Origin: Paractinoplanes abujensis
GTDB taxonomy: Bacteria > Actinomycetota > Actinomycetes > Mycobacteriales > Micromonosporaceae
Direction: 5' to 3'
Length of the DNA stretch: 64,000 nt
Assembly (NCBI RefSeq): GCF_014204895.1
Contig: NZ_JACHMF010000001.1
Location: 1,302,001-1,366,000, forward strand
Shown here one piece after another: positions 35,463 to 44,124 of the stretch. The translations under genes were made by a program, and so were the position numbers. The number at the start of each line of letters is the position of its first letter. Position 1 is the first letter of the stretch. Below the pieces are notes generated by a model. The model saw only the letters and a program-made list of their open reading frames with translations, made no database searches and was not told where the DNA came from.

Positions 35463-36713
35463 TCAGCGCACCTGCTCGGCCATCCACTGCCAGATGTGCT
35501 GCCCGTTGCGCGCCGGGTCGTTGCGCGCCACGTAGATCCACGACCAGTGGCCGGGGAACTGGTAGCCGTTCCACACGACGGTGTCGTACAGGGTCAGCAA
35601 AGATCCTCCGATCAGGTCGTGGGCGTGGATCGTGTTGGGCTCGGGCGGCACCGTCGTGTCGTCGCGCGAGGTCACCAGCCAGGTCGGCGTGGTGATGGCG
35701 GCCAGTTCGGCGTCGGTGATCAGGCGGCCGCCGCCGGGCTGCAGGGACTGCACGACGCCGCAGATGGGCACGGACGCCGCGAACAGTTCCGGGTACGCGA
35801 CTGTCATCTCCATCGACATGTAGCCGCCGTTGCTGCAGCCGACGACGTAGATGCGCGACGGGTCGACGTGGTGGCGCCGTACGACGTCCCGGATGATGTC
35901 GCGGATCTGGGGCGCGAAGCGGGGGCCGTCCTCCATCCAGAAGGACTGGCTCTGCGGGGCCACCACGTAGGCGCCGTCGAAAATGCGTTGGGCTTCCCGG
36001 GTGGCGAAGCCGAGCGCGCCGCGGTTGGCCCGCAGCTGGGTTTCGTTGTCGTAGTAGTTGTCGGGCAGCGACGCGCCTTCACCGCCGCCGTGCAGCCACA
36101 CCACCAGTGGCCGCCGGCCCCGGGCCCGCGACGGGGAGTAGAGCCGGTATTTCATGCCGGAGCGCGCGATGCCGTAGCCGAACGCGTCGACCTCCGGGTT
36201 GGCCAGCCGGCCCTGGCGGAAGCCGGTGATGGTGAGCGGGCGGCCGCCGCGCAGCGTCAGCGGGGTGTTCTGGGTGATCGTGTAGTCCAGGTTCAGCCGT
36301 ACGTTGCGACCTCTGCTCGCGATGTAGCCGAGCGTGCCGCCGCCCGTCTGCCCTTCCGCGTACGCCAGGTCGAGCACGATGTCGCCGTGCCGGTCCACGC
36401 GGGCCGCGGTGACCGCGCGGTCCAGGTCGTACTCGCTGAAGATCTGGTCGCCGGGGGCGATGGGGATCGGGCTCGTGGCTTTGGCGTGCACGGTGAACGT
36501 GCCCGGGGTCAGGCCGGCCGGGTCGACGCGGCCGAGCCGGGACGTGTGCAGGGTGACCGAGGTGACCTGTTCGCCGCCGTCGAGCACCTGGGCGTCGAGG
36601 GTGAACCGGACCCGGACCGCGGCACCCGCGTGGGCCGCGACGGGCAGGGCGAGACCGGCGGCGGCGCCCGCGCCCGCGGCGAGGACGGTGCGACGACTGA
36701 TCGGCGTGGCCAT
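35463..36713 (-). CDS. Secreted esterase/peptidase of the PHB-depolymerase-like alpha/beta-hydrolase group
   Basis: A 416-residue exported protein with a Tat-like signal (SRRTVLAAGAGAAAG, cleaved near residue 29). An N-terminal beta-rich domain (about 32-175) precedes the hydrolase (about 185-416). Catalytic candidates are Ser294 in VGCSNGGYMS, Asp351/352 in SRDDTTVP and His389 in GHWSW; the oxyanion loop is WLHGGGEGA. This two-domain form is often annotated as prolyl-oligopeptidase-like or COG4099-type peptidase; it may equally be a polyester or carbohydrate esterase. The ATG at 36713 has GGAG upstream. Confidence 0.88.
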   Translation of the reverse strand: MATPISRRTVLAAGAGAAAGLALPVAAHAGAAVRVRFTLDAQVLDGGEQVTSVTLHTSRLGRVDPAGLTPGTFTVHAKATSPIPIAPGDQIFSEYDLDRAVTAARVDRHGDIVLDLAYAEGQTGGGTLGYIASRGRNVRLNLDYTITQNTPLTLRGGRPLTITGFRQGRLANPEVDAFGYGIARSGMKYRLYSPSRARGRRPLVVWLHGGGEGASLPDNYYDNETQLRANRGALGFATREAQRIFDGAYVVAPQSQSFWMEDGPRFAPQIRDIIRDVVRRHHVDPSRIYVVGCSNGGYMSMEMTVAYPELFAASVPICGVVQSLQPGGGRLITDAELAAITTPTWLVTSRDDTTVPPEPNTIHAHDLIGGSLLTLYDTVVWNGYQFPGHWSWIYVARNDPARNGQHIWQWMAEQVR

Positions 36714-36753
36714 GGGGACTCCTCTGTTTCGGCTTCCTTACGACCTCATTACA

Positions 36754-36771
36754 GTGATGTCGGTCTATCAC
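36754..36771. promoter_or_regulatory. GTGAT-N8-ATCAC inverted repeat
   Basis: Perfect 5-bp arms, 40 bp before the esterase start and 28 bp before the divergent membrane-protein start. It could be an operator for either gene. It also overlaps an alternative in-frame ATG (36757) of the membrane protein. Confidence 0.35.
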
Positions 36772-36798
36772 GAAGCGTGCATCCTCCACAATGATCGT

Positions 36799-38391
36799 GT
36801 GAACGTCGACCTTCTGGTGAGAGCCACAGCCCCCGTACGCCTGCACAACGAGACGATCGAGGGTGTGCTCGACCTGGCCGACCTCGTGCTCGAGCACCCG
36901 GTCACGTTCGACAACTGCACGTTCACCGAGGTCCCGGTTCTGGACGGGCTGACCGTCCCGGCGCTGCGGCTCACCGGCTGCCACCTGCCGGGCCTGCGCG
37001 CCGACCGGTTGCAGGTGGCGCGCGATCTGACCTTGACCGGCTCGGTGTTCTCGGGGACGTGCCGCCTGCGTGACGCCGGCGCGGGCACGCTCGATCTCGC
37101 CGGCGTGCAGGTGACCCCGCACGGGTATCAGCCCCTCGACGCAGCCCCGGGTGACGCGGTCCCGCCCGAGTACCTGGCCGTCGACGCCCGCGGCGCCCGG
37201 ATCGGCGGCGACCTCACCGCGGCCGGGCTGACCTGGAAGGGTGCGCTGCTGCTGGGGCTGGCCCGGATCGACGGCATGCTCGTGCTGACGGGCGCGGCCG
37301 GCGAACTGGTGCACGCGCCCAGCCTGACCGCGCGGGGCCTGTACGCCACCGAAGGACTGTTCACGGCGCTCAACCTGCCCGCCGCCACCGTGGACGGTCC
37401 ACTCGAACTGCCCCGGGCCGAGCTGGCCGAGCTGGGTGCGTGGGGCCTGACCGTGGCCGGGTCCGTCGTGCTGGCCGACGCCCGCGTAGCTGGGACCGTC
37501 AACCTGCAGGGCGCCGAGCTGCGGGCCGGCTTCCACGCGTCGGGGCTGGTGGCGGGGAGCCTGCAAGCCAGCCGGGCCGACATCCGGGGTGACTGCGTGC
37601 TGGCCGGCGCCCGCTTCGCCGGCCTGGTCACCATGCGCGGCACGCGGGTGGGCGGCACGGTCGTGCTGCGTGACACCGAGCTCGGCGAGGACGGGGGTGT
37701 GTCGCTCAAGGCGGACGGGCTGGTCGCCTTCGAGCTGCTGCTGGAGTGCGCGACCCCGCCCGGCCACGTCGACCTGCGGCACGCCACCGTCGAGGTGCTG
37801 GCCGACGCGGCGACGGCCTGGCCCGCGCGACCGGTGCTGACCGACTTCGCGTATCGGCAGCTGCGGCGGGACGTCCCGGTCGCGCAACGGCTGGAGGTGC
37901 TGCGGCGGGCCACGCCGTCGGTGGAACCTCAGCCGTACGAGCAGTTGGCCCTGGCCTATCGCGCCGCGGGCCGGGAACGGCAGGCGCGCCGGGTGTTGCG
38001 CGAGAAGCTGCGCCGCGAGTCGCGCGCCGGTGGTCTGCCGGGCCGGCTCTGGGGGCGGGTGCAAGACCTTTCCATCGGGTACGGGTATCAGCCCGGCCGG
38101 GCCGCGGCCATCTTCGCCGTCCTGCTGCTGGCCGGCACGGGCTGGTTCGCCACGGCGGCGTCCTGCGCGGGGGCGGCGGGCCTGTGCCCGGTGAAGGCCG
38201 ACGAGCATCCGGGGTGGGACCCGTTCCTGTATTCGCTCGACCTGCTGGTGCCGCTGATCGACCTGGGCCACGAGAAGGCGTGGGACCCGCTCGGCGCGGA
38301 CAAGGTCGTGGCGGTGGCCCTGATAGTCAGCGGCTGGGTCTTCGCCTCGGTGGTGGTGGCAGCCGCGGGCCGAGCCCTGAGCCGGTCGTAA
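36799..38391 (+). CDS. Beta-helix-like membrane protein with two C-terminal helices
   Basis: A 530-residue protein. Residues ~10-340 show ~20-residue periodic L/V and D/G/A patterns (DGPLELPRAELAELGAWGLTVAGSVVLADARVAGTVNLQGAEL), like a pentapeptide or right-handed beta-helix. A charged helical stretch (about 345-425) follows, then two membrane helices near 433-455 (AAIFAVLLLAGTGWFATAASC) and 500-525. Between them lies WDPFLYSLDLLVPLIDLGHEKAW, conserved in a family of actinobacterial membrane proteins that is sometimes annotated as membrane-associated oxidoreductase; I see no redox motif. GTG 36799 is preferred; ATG 36757 is also in frame. Neither has a clear ribosome-binding site. Confidence 0.8.
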   Translation: MNVDLLVRATAPVRLHNETIEGVLDLADLVLEHPVTFDNCTFTEVPVLDGLTVPALRLTGCHLPGLRADRLQVARDLTLTGSVFSGTCRLRDAGAGTLDLAGVQVTPHGYQPLDAAPGDAVPPEYLAVDARGARIGGDLTAAGLTWKGALLLGLARIDGMLVLTGAAGELVHAPSLTARGLYATEGLFTALNLPAATVDGPLELPRAELAELGAWGLTVAGSVVLADARVAGTVNLQGAELRAGFHASGLVAGSLQASRADIRGDCVLAGARFAGLVTMRGTRVGGTVVLRDTELGEDGGVSLKADGLVAFELLLECATPPGHVDLRHATVEVLADAATAWPARPVLTDFAYRQLRRDVPVAQRLEVLRRATPSVEPQPYEQLALAYRAAGRERQARRVLREKLRRESRAGGLPGRLWGRVQDLSIGYGYQPGRAAAIFAVLLLAGTGWFATAASCAGAAGLCPVKADEHPGWDPFLYSLDLLVPLIDLGHEKAWDPLGADKVVAVALIVSGWVFASVVVAAAGRALSRS

Positions 38392-38476
38392 TCCTGAGCC
38401 GGGCGTGGCGCGGTCCGGCGGTGCCGGGCGGCCGCAACCCCGGGGCGCAACCCTGAGTCGGGCGCGCCGGGCCGCG

Positions 38477-39463
38477 TCATGTGGTCGAGTCGCGTTCGAT
38501 GACTCGCCAGGCGTCGCGCTGGGAGGACGCCGCTTCGCCCAGGGCCGCTGCCGCGCAAGCCGCCCCCTGGGAGCGCAACGACTGCGCGACAGTCGTCAAC
38601 CCCGCCGTCGTGGCCAGCGCCGAGTCGTCCCACCCGGCGACCCGCGCCGACGGCAGGGCCAGCCGGGCCGCGTGGGCCATCGGGTCGTTCATGGCGGCCA
38701 CCGCGTCGATGTCCGGCGCCGCCGACAGCAGCAACTCCATCACCCGCCGCGCCTCGGCCTCGTCGTTGGTGCGGCACACCCCGACCGGCACCGAGTTCCA
38801 ATCCAGACCGAGTTCCACGACGGCGTCCCGGTAGCCGTCCAGCCGGTCGCGCGTCACCGGGTAGGCGGCCGCGGAAAGGCCGGCCGTGACGAACGTGTCC
38901 CGCGCCCGGTCGACCGGGAAGCTCAGCACCGCGGGCCGCCCCGCGCCGGCGAAGACCACCAGCCCCACCGCGCGGGCCGCCGCCCGGTTGTCGATGGTGA
39001 ACGACCCGCCGTGCACGATCACCGGCCGCCCCGAGCCGCGCGCCGCCGTCAGCACCGGATCGTCGTCGGTGGTGGTCCACACGACGTAGCCGTCGACGGC
39101 CGCCGCGGCCACCCGATCGGGATCGTCGGGCCCGGCCCCGGTCGGCACGATCAGCATGCCGTACCCCCGGTCGGCGCACACCTCGGCGATCCCGGCCAGG
39201 AACTCGACGGCTTGCGGGTTGTCGAACGCGTACGTCAGGTGCTCGCCCAGCACCACCCCCAGCGTGCGCGTCGCTCCGTAGCGCAGGGAGCGCGCGCTCG
39301 GGTCGGGCCCGCCGTAGCCGAGCCGGGCCGCCGCCGCGAGCACGGCCTCCCGGGTCTCGGCGGACACCCGCTGCGGCCGGTTGTACGTGTACGAAACGGT
39401 CATCGGCGACACCCCGGCCGCACGGGCCACGTCCGTCATGGTCACCCGGCGCCGCTGTTGCAT
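38477..39463 (-). CDS. LacI-family repressor of the adjacent MFS transporter
   Basis: A 328-residue LacI regulator. The helix-turn-helix is RVTMTDVARAAGVSPMTVSYTYNRPQRVSAETREAV (about 6-40). The YTYNRP after the recognition helix replaces the common RVLNG and marks a subfamily often beside MFS genes. A sensor domain follows (NPQAVEFLAGIAEVCADRGYGMLIVPTGA, MNDPMAHAARL, GWDDSALATTAGLTTVAQ). It is divergent from the transporter with only 30 bp between, and that gap holds a palindrome. Confidence 0.93.
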   Translation of the reverse strand: MQQRRRVTMTDVARAAGVSPMTVSYTYNRPQRVSAETREAVLAAAARLGYGGPDPSARSLRYGATRTLGVVLGEHLTYAFDNPQAVEFLAGIAEVCADRGYGMLIVPTGAGPDDPDRVAAAAVDGYVVWTTTDDDPVLTAARGSGRPVIVHGGSFTIDNRAAARAVGLVVFAGAGRPAVLSFPVDRARDTFVTAGLSAAAYPVTRDRLDGYRDAVVELGLDWNSVPVGVCRTNDEAEARRVMELLLSAAPDIDAVAAMNDPMAHAARLALPSARVAGWDDSALATTAGLTTVAQSLRSQGAACAAAALGEAASSQRDAWRVIERDSTT

Positions 39464-39477
39464 CCCCGGATTCTATC

Positions 39478-39493
39478 TGTGTAGCGTTACACA
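39478..39493. promoter_or_regulatory. LacI operator abutting the MFS start codon
   Basis: TGTGTAGCGTTACACA: perfect 6-bp arms with a 4-bp centre. Its last base is directly followed by the ATG of the MFS gene at 39494. It also lies 14 bp from the LacI start, so one bound dimer would block both genes. Confidence 0.75.
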
Positions 39494-40633
39494 ATGCTGA
39501 AAACAGCGGCCTACGCGGTCTTCGCGGCGTTCGGCGCCTTCTGGGGCACCTGGGGCGCGGCCATCCCCCGCATCCGGGAGCAGGCCGCCCTCGACGACGC
39601 CCAGCTCGGCACGGCCCTGCTGTTCGTCAGCGCCGGCGCCCTGCCCGCGATGCTGCTGACCGGCCGCGCCCTCGACCGCTGGGGCCTGCGCTGCGCGGCC
39701 TACCTGCTGGCCGCGCTGGGCGGGGCCGGCGTGATCGCCGCCGCCACCGGTCACGGCCTGGTCAGCCTGGCCGCCGGGCTGGTCCTCGTCGGCATGACCA
39801 GCGGCGCGGCCGACGTCGCGGCCAACTCGGTCGCGGGCCGGGCCGAGCAGCTCACCGGCCGCCCCGTCATCACCCGGGGCGGCGGCGTCTTCTCCGTCGG
39901 CGTCGTCGGGGCCAGCCTCGGCACCGGCGCCGCCTACGCCCTCGGCGTCCCCGTCTGGGTCCCGTTCGCCGCGGTGCTGCTGCTCTGCGTGGCGGCCGGC
40001 GCCCTCGTGCACGTCCGCCTCCCGTCCGGAGCCGTCGCGCCCGGCCGGAGCGACAACCCTTCCCCTCGTCCGCCGTTGGCCCCGCTGCTGCTCCTCGGCG
40101 CGCTCGGCGCCCTGGGTTACGCGAGCGAAAACGCGCACCAGAGCTGGAGCGCGGTCTTCCTGGAGGACGTGCTGTCGGCCGCGGCCGGACTGAGCGCCAT
40201 CGCCCCCGCCGCGTTCGCCGCCGTCGCCGCGGCCACCCGCTTCACCATCAGCGCGCTGAGCCCGGCCCACGCCCGTACGGTCGTGATCGCCGGCGCGGTC
40301 GTGGCCGCCGCGGGTGCCGCCGTCCTGGCCGCCGCCCCGTCGATCCCGGTCGCGCTGGCCGGCCTGGTGCTGGCCGCCGCCGGCACCGCCACGTTGTCCC
40401 CGACCCTGTTCAGCATCGTTTCGCGCAACGTCGACGAGTCCGCCCGTGGCCGTGCCACCGCGATCGTCACCGTCGTGTCGTACCTGGGCTTCCTGCTCGG
40501 CCCGGTCTACGTCGGCTACTGGTCGTCCGCCACCGGACTGCGCGGCGCCATGCTGGCCGTCGGCGCGCTCGGCGTCACCCTGGCCGCACTGGCCCTGCCC
40601 CTGATCAGAATGAGCCGCTACCGGGTTCGGTAA
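39494..40633 (+). CDS. Major facilitator superfamily transporter
   Basis: A 379-residue membrane protein with about twelve helices and almost no cytoplasmic ends. The start MLKTAAYAVFAAFGAFWGTWGAAIPRIREQ enters helix 1 at once. The loop GRALDRWGLR between helices 2 and 3 is the MFS GxxxDRxGRR-like motif. The profile resembles sugar or drug effluxers of the YbjJ/fucose-permease-like group. Substrate unknown. With no ribosome-binding site and an operator touching the ATG, the mRNA may be leaderless. It is regulated by the divergent LacI protein. Confidence 0.9.
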   Translation: MLKTAAYAVFAAFGAFWGTWGAAIPRIREQAALDDAQLGTALLFVSAGALPAMLLTGRALDRWGLRCAAYLLAALGGAGVIAAATGHGLVSLAAGLVLVGMTSGAADVAANSVAGRAEQLTGRPVITRGGGVFSVGVVGASLGTGAAYALGVPVWVPFAAVLLLCVAAGALVHVRLPSGAVAPGRSDNPSPRPPLAPLLLLGALGALGYASENAHQSWSAVFLEDVLSAAAGLSAIAPAAFAAVAAATRFTISALSPAHARTVVIAGAVVAAAGAAVLAAAPSIPVALAGLVLAAAGTATLSPTLFSIVSRNVDESARGRATAIVTVVSYLGFLLGPVYVGYWSSATGLRGAMLAVGALGVTLAALALPLIRMSRYRVR

Positions 40634-40642
40634 GTTCTCCGG

Positions 40643-41467
40643 GTGAACCAACCGCGGCTGCATGTGGGATGTGCGCAGTGGACACACAAGGCGTGGCCGG
40701 TGTCGGGCGCCGAGAAGCTGCGGTCGTACGCGGAATGGTGCAACGCCGTCGAAGGCAACACGACCTTCTACGCCACGCCGTCCCGCGAGACCGTCGCCGG
40801 CTGGGCCGATCAGACCCCCGAGGATTTCCGGTTCGTCCTCAAGTTTCCCCGCAAGGTCACCCACGAGGAGCGGCTCCGCACCAGCGGGGACGAGGCCCGC
40901 CGGATCTTCCTCGAGGCGATCGAGCCGCTGGGCCCCCGGATCCACGCCCTGTGGGTGCAGCTGCCGGCGAGCTTCGGCCCGTCCGACCTGCCCACGCTGG
41001 ACGATTTCCTCCGCCGTCAGCCGACCGCCTACCGCTACGCCGTCGAGGTGCGCCACCCCGCCTTCGCCGACGACCCCCGCCCGCTCCACCAGGTCCTGAC
41101 CGCGGCCGGGGCCGAGCTGGTGCCCTTCGACACGAGCGTCATGTTCGCGAGCCCGCCCACCAGCGACGGCGAGCGTGACGCGTGGTCCAGGAAACCCCGC
41201 CTGCCCGTACGCCCCCACGCCCTCACCGACTTTCCCGTGGTGCGCTACTTGGGCCGCGACGACCCCACCCGTACGGTCGAGGGCTGGCAACGCTGGCTCC
41301 CGGTGATCGCGCGCTGGTTGCGGGAGGGCCGCTCGCCCACCGTCTTCGTGCACACGCCCGACAACGTCGAGGCCCCGGCCCTGGCCCGCCGCCTGCACGC
41401 CGAGGTGGCCGCGCTCGTGCCCGGCCTCGTGCCGCTGCCCGAGCCGCAACCGACCACCCTGTTCTGA
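40643..41467 (+). CDS. DUF72 (YecE-like) protein
   Basis: A 274-residue protein with the DUF72 TIM-barrel pattern: LHVGCAQWTHKAW at the start, NAVEGNTTFYATPSRETVAGWADQTPEDFRFVLKFPRKVTHE, and VRHPAF, then FVHTPDNVEAPALARRLH at the end. Its biochemical role is not known. GTG start 9 bp after the MFS stop, in the same direction, so possibly co-transcribed. Confidence 0.9.
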   Translation: MNQPRLHVGCAQWTHKAWPVSGAEKLRSYAEWCNAVEGNTTFYATPSRETVAGWADQTPEDFRFVLKFPRKVTHEERLRTSGDEARRIFLEAIEPLGPRIHALWVQLPASFGPSDLPTLDDFLRRQPTAYRYAVEVRHPAFADDPRPLHQVLTAAGAELVPFDTSVMFASPPTSDGERDAWSRKPRLPVRPHALTDFPVVRYLGRDDPTRTVEGWQRWLPVIARWLREGRSPTVFVHTPDNVEAPALARRLHAEVAALVPGLVPLPEPQPTTLF

Positions 41468-41539
41468 TCGGATCCGGCCCGGATTGTCGGGCGCCCGGCG
41501 GCCGCGGTGCAGCAGGGTTGATCGCGAAGGGAGGCCATC

Positions 41540-42400
41540 GTGATCGCGGCCCTCAACCACCTGACCGAGCTGATCGAGGCCGGTGAGCTCGACGTGGCCG
41601 CGGCCGCCCGCAGCCTCGGCACCACCGAATACCACCTGCGGCGCATGTTCTCGTCGCTGGCCGGGATGTCGTTGTCGGAGTACGTACGCCGGCGCCGCAT
41701 GACGACGGCCGCGGCCGACGTCGTGCGGGGGGCCGAGGACCTGCTCACCATCGCGGTGCGGCACGGCTACGGCTCGGCCGAGGCGTTCGGCCGGGCGTTC
41801 CGGGCGGTGCACGGCGCGAGTCCCGGTGAGGTCCGCCGCGACGGTGGTCCCCTTCGCACCCAACCGCAGCTCAGGTTTCGCCTGACCGTCGAAGGAGGCA
41901 CCCCCATGGACACCCGGATCGCCGATCGTCCCGCGCTTCGCCTGATCGGGCACGCCGTACGCGTCCCGCTCATTCACGAGGGCGTGAACCCGCACATCCA
42001 GCAGCACATCGCGTCGCTGCCCGCCGAGGCGCACGCCCGCCTCAAGGCGCTGGGCAACACCGACCCGGCGGGCCTGCTGGCCGTCACCGACGACACCGCC
42101 CCCGACGCGGCCGAGGGCAGCGAGCTGACCTACCTGCACGGCGTGGCCGTCACCGGTGACACCACCGCCCCGGCCGGGCTCGACACCATCGACGTCCCGG
42201 CGGGCCGGTGGGCGGTGTTCCGCAGCAGCGGCGCCTACCCGGCGGCGCTGCAGGCCACGTGGGCGGCGACCGCGGGTGAGTGGTTACCGTCCAACCCGTG
42301 GCGGCTGCGTCCGGGGCCGTCGATCGTCGCCTTCGTCGAGCGGCCGGCCGATTTCAGCACCGCGGTCACCGACCTGTGGTTGCCGGTCGAGCCGGCTTGA
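41540..42400 (+). CDS. AraC-family regulator with GyrI-like effector domain
   Basis: A 286-residue two-domain regulator. An AraC double helix-turn-helix spans about 1-100 (LIEAGELDVAAAARSLGTTEYHLRRMFSSLAGMSLSEYVRRRRM; HGYGSAEAFGRAFRAVHGASPGEVRRDG). A GyrI-like/SOUL-type ligand domain spans about 125-286 (RIADRPALRLIGHAVRVPLIHEG, VTGDTTAPAGLDTIDVPAGRWAVFRSSGAYPAALQATW). Such proteins sense small hydrophobic or cationic compounds and act on nearby genes. The GTG follows GGGAGG. The target is unclear, as only gene remnants follow. Confidence 0.92.
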   Translation: MIAALNHLTELIEAGELDVAAAARSLGTTEYHLRRMFSSLAGMSLSEYVRRRRMTTAAADVVRGAEDLLTIAVRHGYGSAEAFGRAFRAVHGASPGEVRRDGGPLRTQPQLRFRLTVEGGTPMDTRIADRPALRLIGHAVRVPLIHEGVNPHIQQHIASLPAEAHARLKALGNTDPAGLLAVTDDTAPDAAEGSELTYLHGVAVTGDTTAPAGLDTIDVPAGRWAVFRSSGAYPAALQATWAATAGEWLPSNPWRLRPGPSIVAFVERPADFSTAVTDLWLPVEPA

Positions 42401-42404
42401 CACC

Positions 42405-42560
42405 GATGAGTCCGGGCCTCCCGCGTGGTTGCTGCCCCGGGTCGAGGCGAGCGGCGGCCGGGTGCTCGGCCCGACCGGCGACATGCCGTGGGGTCAGTGG
42501 GTCGCCCACGTCCACGACCCCGACGGCAACCTGGTCAACCTCACCGCGACGCTTGCGTGA
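42405..42560 (+). pseudogene. C-terminal remnant of a VOC/glyoxalase-like protein
   Basis: A ~50-codon fragment with LPRVEASGGRVLGPTGDMPWGQWVAHVHDPDGNLVNLTATL, which is the last beta-alpha-beta module and metal-site region of vicinal-oxygen-chelate proteins, ending in a proper stop. No start codon or N-terminal part precedes it; it begins just after the AraC-GyrI stop. It is probably a deletion relic. Confidence 0.7.
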
Positions 42561-42821
42561 GCCCGATCGGTGCCGCAGGGACACCCCTGGCGAGTGGCGT
42601 AGGTGGCCCGGTAGTCGGCGGCGAAGCGGCTCGGGTCGAGGTAGCCCCAGCGGCGGCCGTGACCGTGGCGCCCTCGGTGGGGTCGGCGGCCAGCAGGTTG
42701 TGGTGGGCGCGGTCGAGGCGGGCCGGCGCAGGTAGGCCATCGGCGTGGTGTCAAGGTGGCGGCGGAACGCGGCCTGCAGCGCGCGCGAGGTGATCCGGGC
42801 CGCCTCGGCTATCCACATCGC
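42560..42821 (-). pseudogene. Frameshifted remnant of an AraC-family regulator C-terminus
   Basis: Two minus-strand frames together give an AraC DNA-binding domain: IAEAARITSRALQAAFRRHLDTTPMAYLRR in one frame (42818 downward), then WGYLDPSRFAADYRATYATRQG in another after at least one frameshift. The N-terminal sensor domain is missing. It converges on the VOC fragment, so this 400-bp stretch looks like a scar of gene loss. Confidence 0.75.
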
Positions 42822-42861
42822 GCCGTTTCGGCCCGGAAACGGAAGTGACTGTGCCGGCGCG

Positions 42862-44124
42862 TCAGCGCGCCGGGGCCGGATGTTTCTCCCAGGCGTCGCG
42901 CAGGGTGGTCGCCCGCAGTCCCGCGTTGATGCCCAGCCAGCGGATCGGCTCGGGTTCCCAGCGCCGGGAGCGGTGGCCCACCCAGGGCAGCCCGGTCCGT
43001 TCGGTCTCGTGCCCGGCGATCAGGTCGGCCAGGGTGCGCCCGGCCAGGTTGGCCGCGGCCACGCCGTCCCCGACGTAGCCACCGGCCCAGGCCACGCCGT
43101 CGCGCAGTCCGACGCTGGGCATCCAGTCGCGCGGGATGCCCAGCGGGCCGCCCCACCGGTACGCGATCCCGGGCCGGATCCGGAACATGTCGGCCAGGGT
43201 CTCCCGCAGGCTGTCGAAGACCGCCGGCACCTGGTCGTACGAGGGTTCGATGCGCGACCCGAAGTGGTAGGGCGCGCCGCGGCCACCGAACGCGAGCCGG
43301 TCGTCCGCCGTCCGCTGGCCGTAGATGATCATGTGCCGTTCGTCGGTGAAGGTCTCGCGCCGGGCCAGGCCGATCCGCTCCCAGTCGGAAGCGGGCAGCG
43401 GCTCGGTCGCGATCATCAGCGAGTAGACCGGGGCCAGCGCGCGCCGATGCCCGGACAGCTGGGCCGTGTAGCCCTCGAGCGCCCGCACCACCGTCCCCGC
43501 CGTGACAGTGCCGTGGTCGGTCACCACCGAGCCGCGCGACAGTGACAACACGCGTGTGCCCTCATAGACCGCGACGCCGCGCTGCAATACCGCATCAAGA
43601 AGGCCGCGCACGAGCCGCGCCGGATGCAAGGCGGCGCAGTCCGGGCTGTAGACCCCGCCCAGCACGTCGGTAGCGTTGCAGATGGCGGCCGCGGCGGAGC
43701 GGGACAGGAAGCCGGGGGAGCGCCGAGCCCGCCGCAGCTGCGCGGGGGACCGGGCCAGCGAGATCGTCCCGCCTTTGGCGTAGTCGCAGTCGATGCCCAC
43801 CCGTCCGACCTCGTCGACGGCGTCCGCCAGTGCGGCATGCATCGCCCGCGCTCGATCGGCGCCGTACCGGCGCGCGAGTTTGGCCTCGCTCACCGGGAAC
43901 AGCCCCGAGGCCCACCCGCCGTTGCGGCCCGACGCGCCGAACCCGCAGTACGACGCCTCCAGCACCGCGATCGACAGTGAGGGCGCGAGCTGCGACAGGT
44001 AGTAGGCCGTCCACAGTCCGGTGTAGCCGCCCCCGGCGATCGCCACGTCGTACGACCGGTCGCCCGGCAGCGGCGGCCGCGGCACGATCGGGTCGAGCGT
44101 GCTCAGCCAGAAGGACGGGATCAT
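42862..44124 (-). CDS. FAD-dependent amine/amino-acid oxidoreductase (DadA/PuuB type)
   Basis: A 420-residue flavoprotein with GxGxxG in VAIAGGGYTGLWTAYYLSQLAPSLSIAVLEAS, FGASGRNGGWASGLFP, and late WGGPLGIPRDWMPSVGLRDGVAWAGGYVGDGVAAANLAGRTLADL. The ATG at 44124 is chosen: it overlaps the lrp stop (ATGA) and has GGGGA upstream; a GTG 12 bp earlier is also possible. It is co-transcribed behind an Lrp regulator and lies by a PatD-like dehydrogenase, so an amine such as a polyamine or lysine derivative is the probable substrate. Confidence 0.88.
   Translation of the reverse strand: MIPSFWLSTLDPIVPRPPLPGDRSYDVAIAGGGYTGLWTAYYLSQLAPSLSIAVLEASYCGFGASGRNGGWASGLFPVSEAKLARRYGADRARAMHAALADAVDEVGRVGIDCDYAKGGTISLARSPAQLRRARRSPGFLSRSAAAAICNATDVLGGVYSPDCAALHPARLVRGLLDAVLQRGVAVYEGTRVLSLSRGSVVTDHGTVTAGTVVRALEGYTAQLSGHRRALAPVYSLMIATEPLPASDWERIGLARRETFTDERHMIIYGQRTADDRLAFGGRGAPYHFGSRIEPSYDQVPAVFDSLRETLADMFRIRPGIAYRWGGPLGIPRDWMPSVGLRDGVAWAGGYVGDGVAAANLAGRTLADLIAGHETERTGLPWVGHRSRRWEPEPIRWLGINAGLRATTLRDAWEKHPAPAR

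Noticed and set aside
39473..42139. An 888-codon minus-strand open frame.
   Set aside because: It lies opposite the MFS, DUF72 and AraC genes and shows only low-complexity Gly/Arg/Asp-rich sequence.
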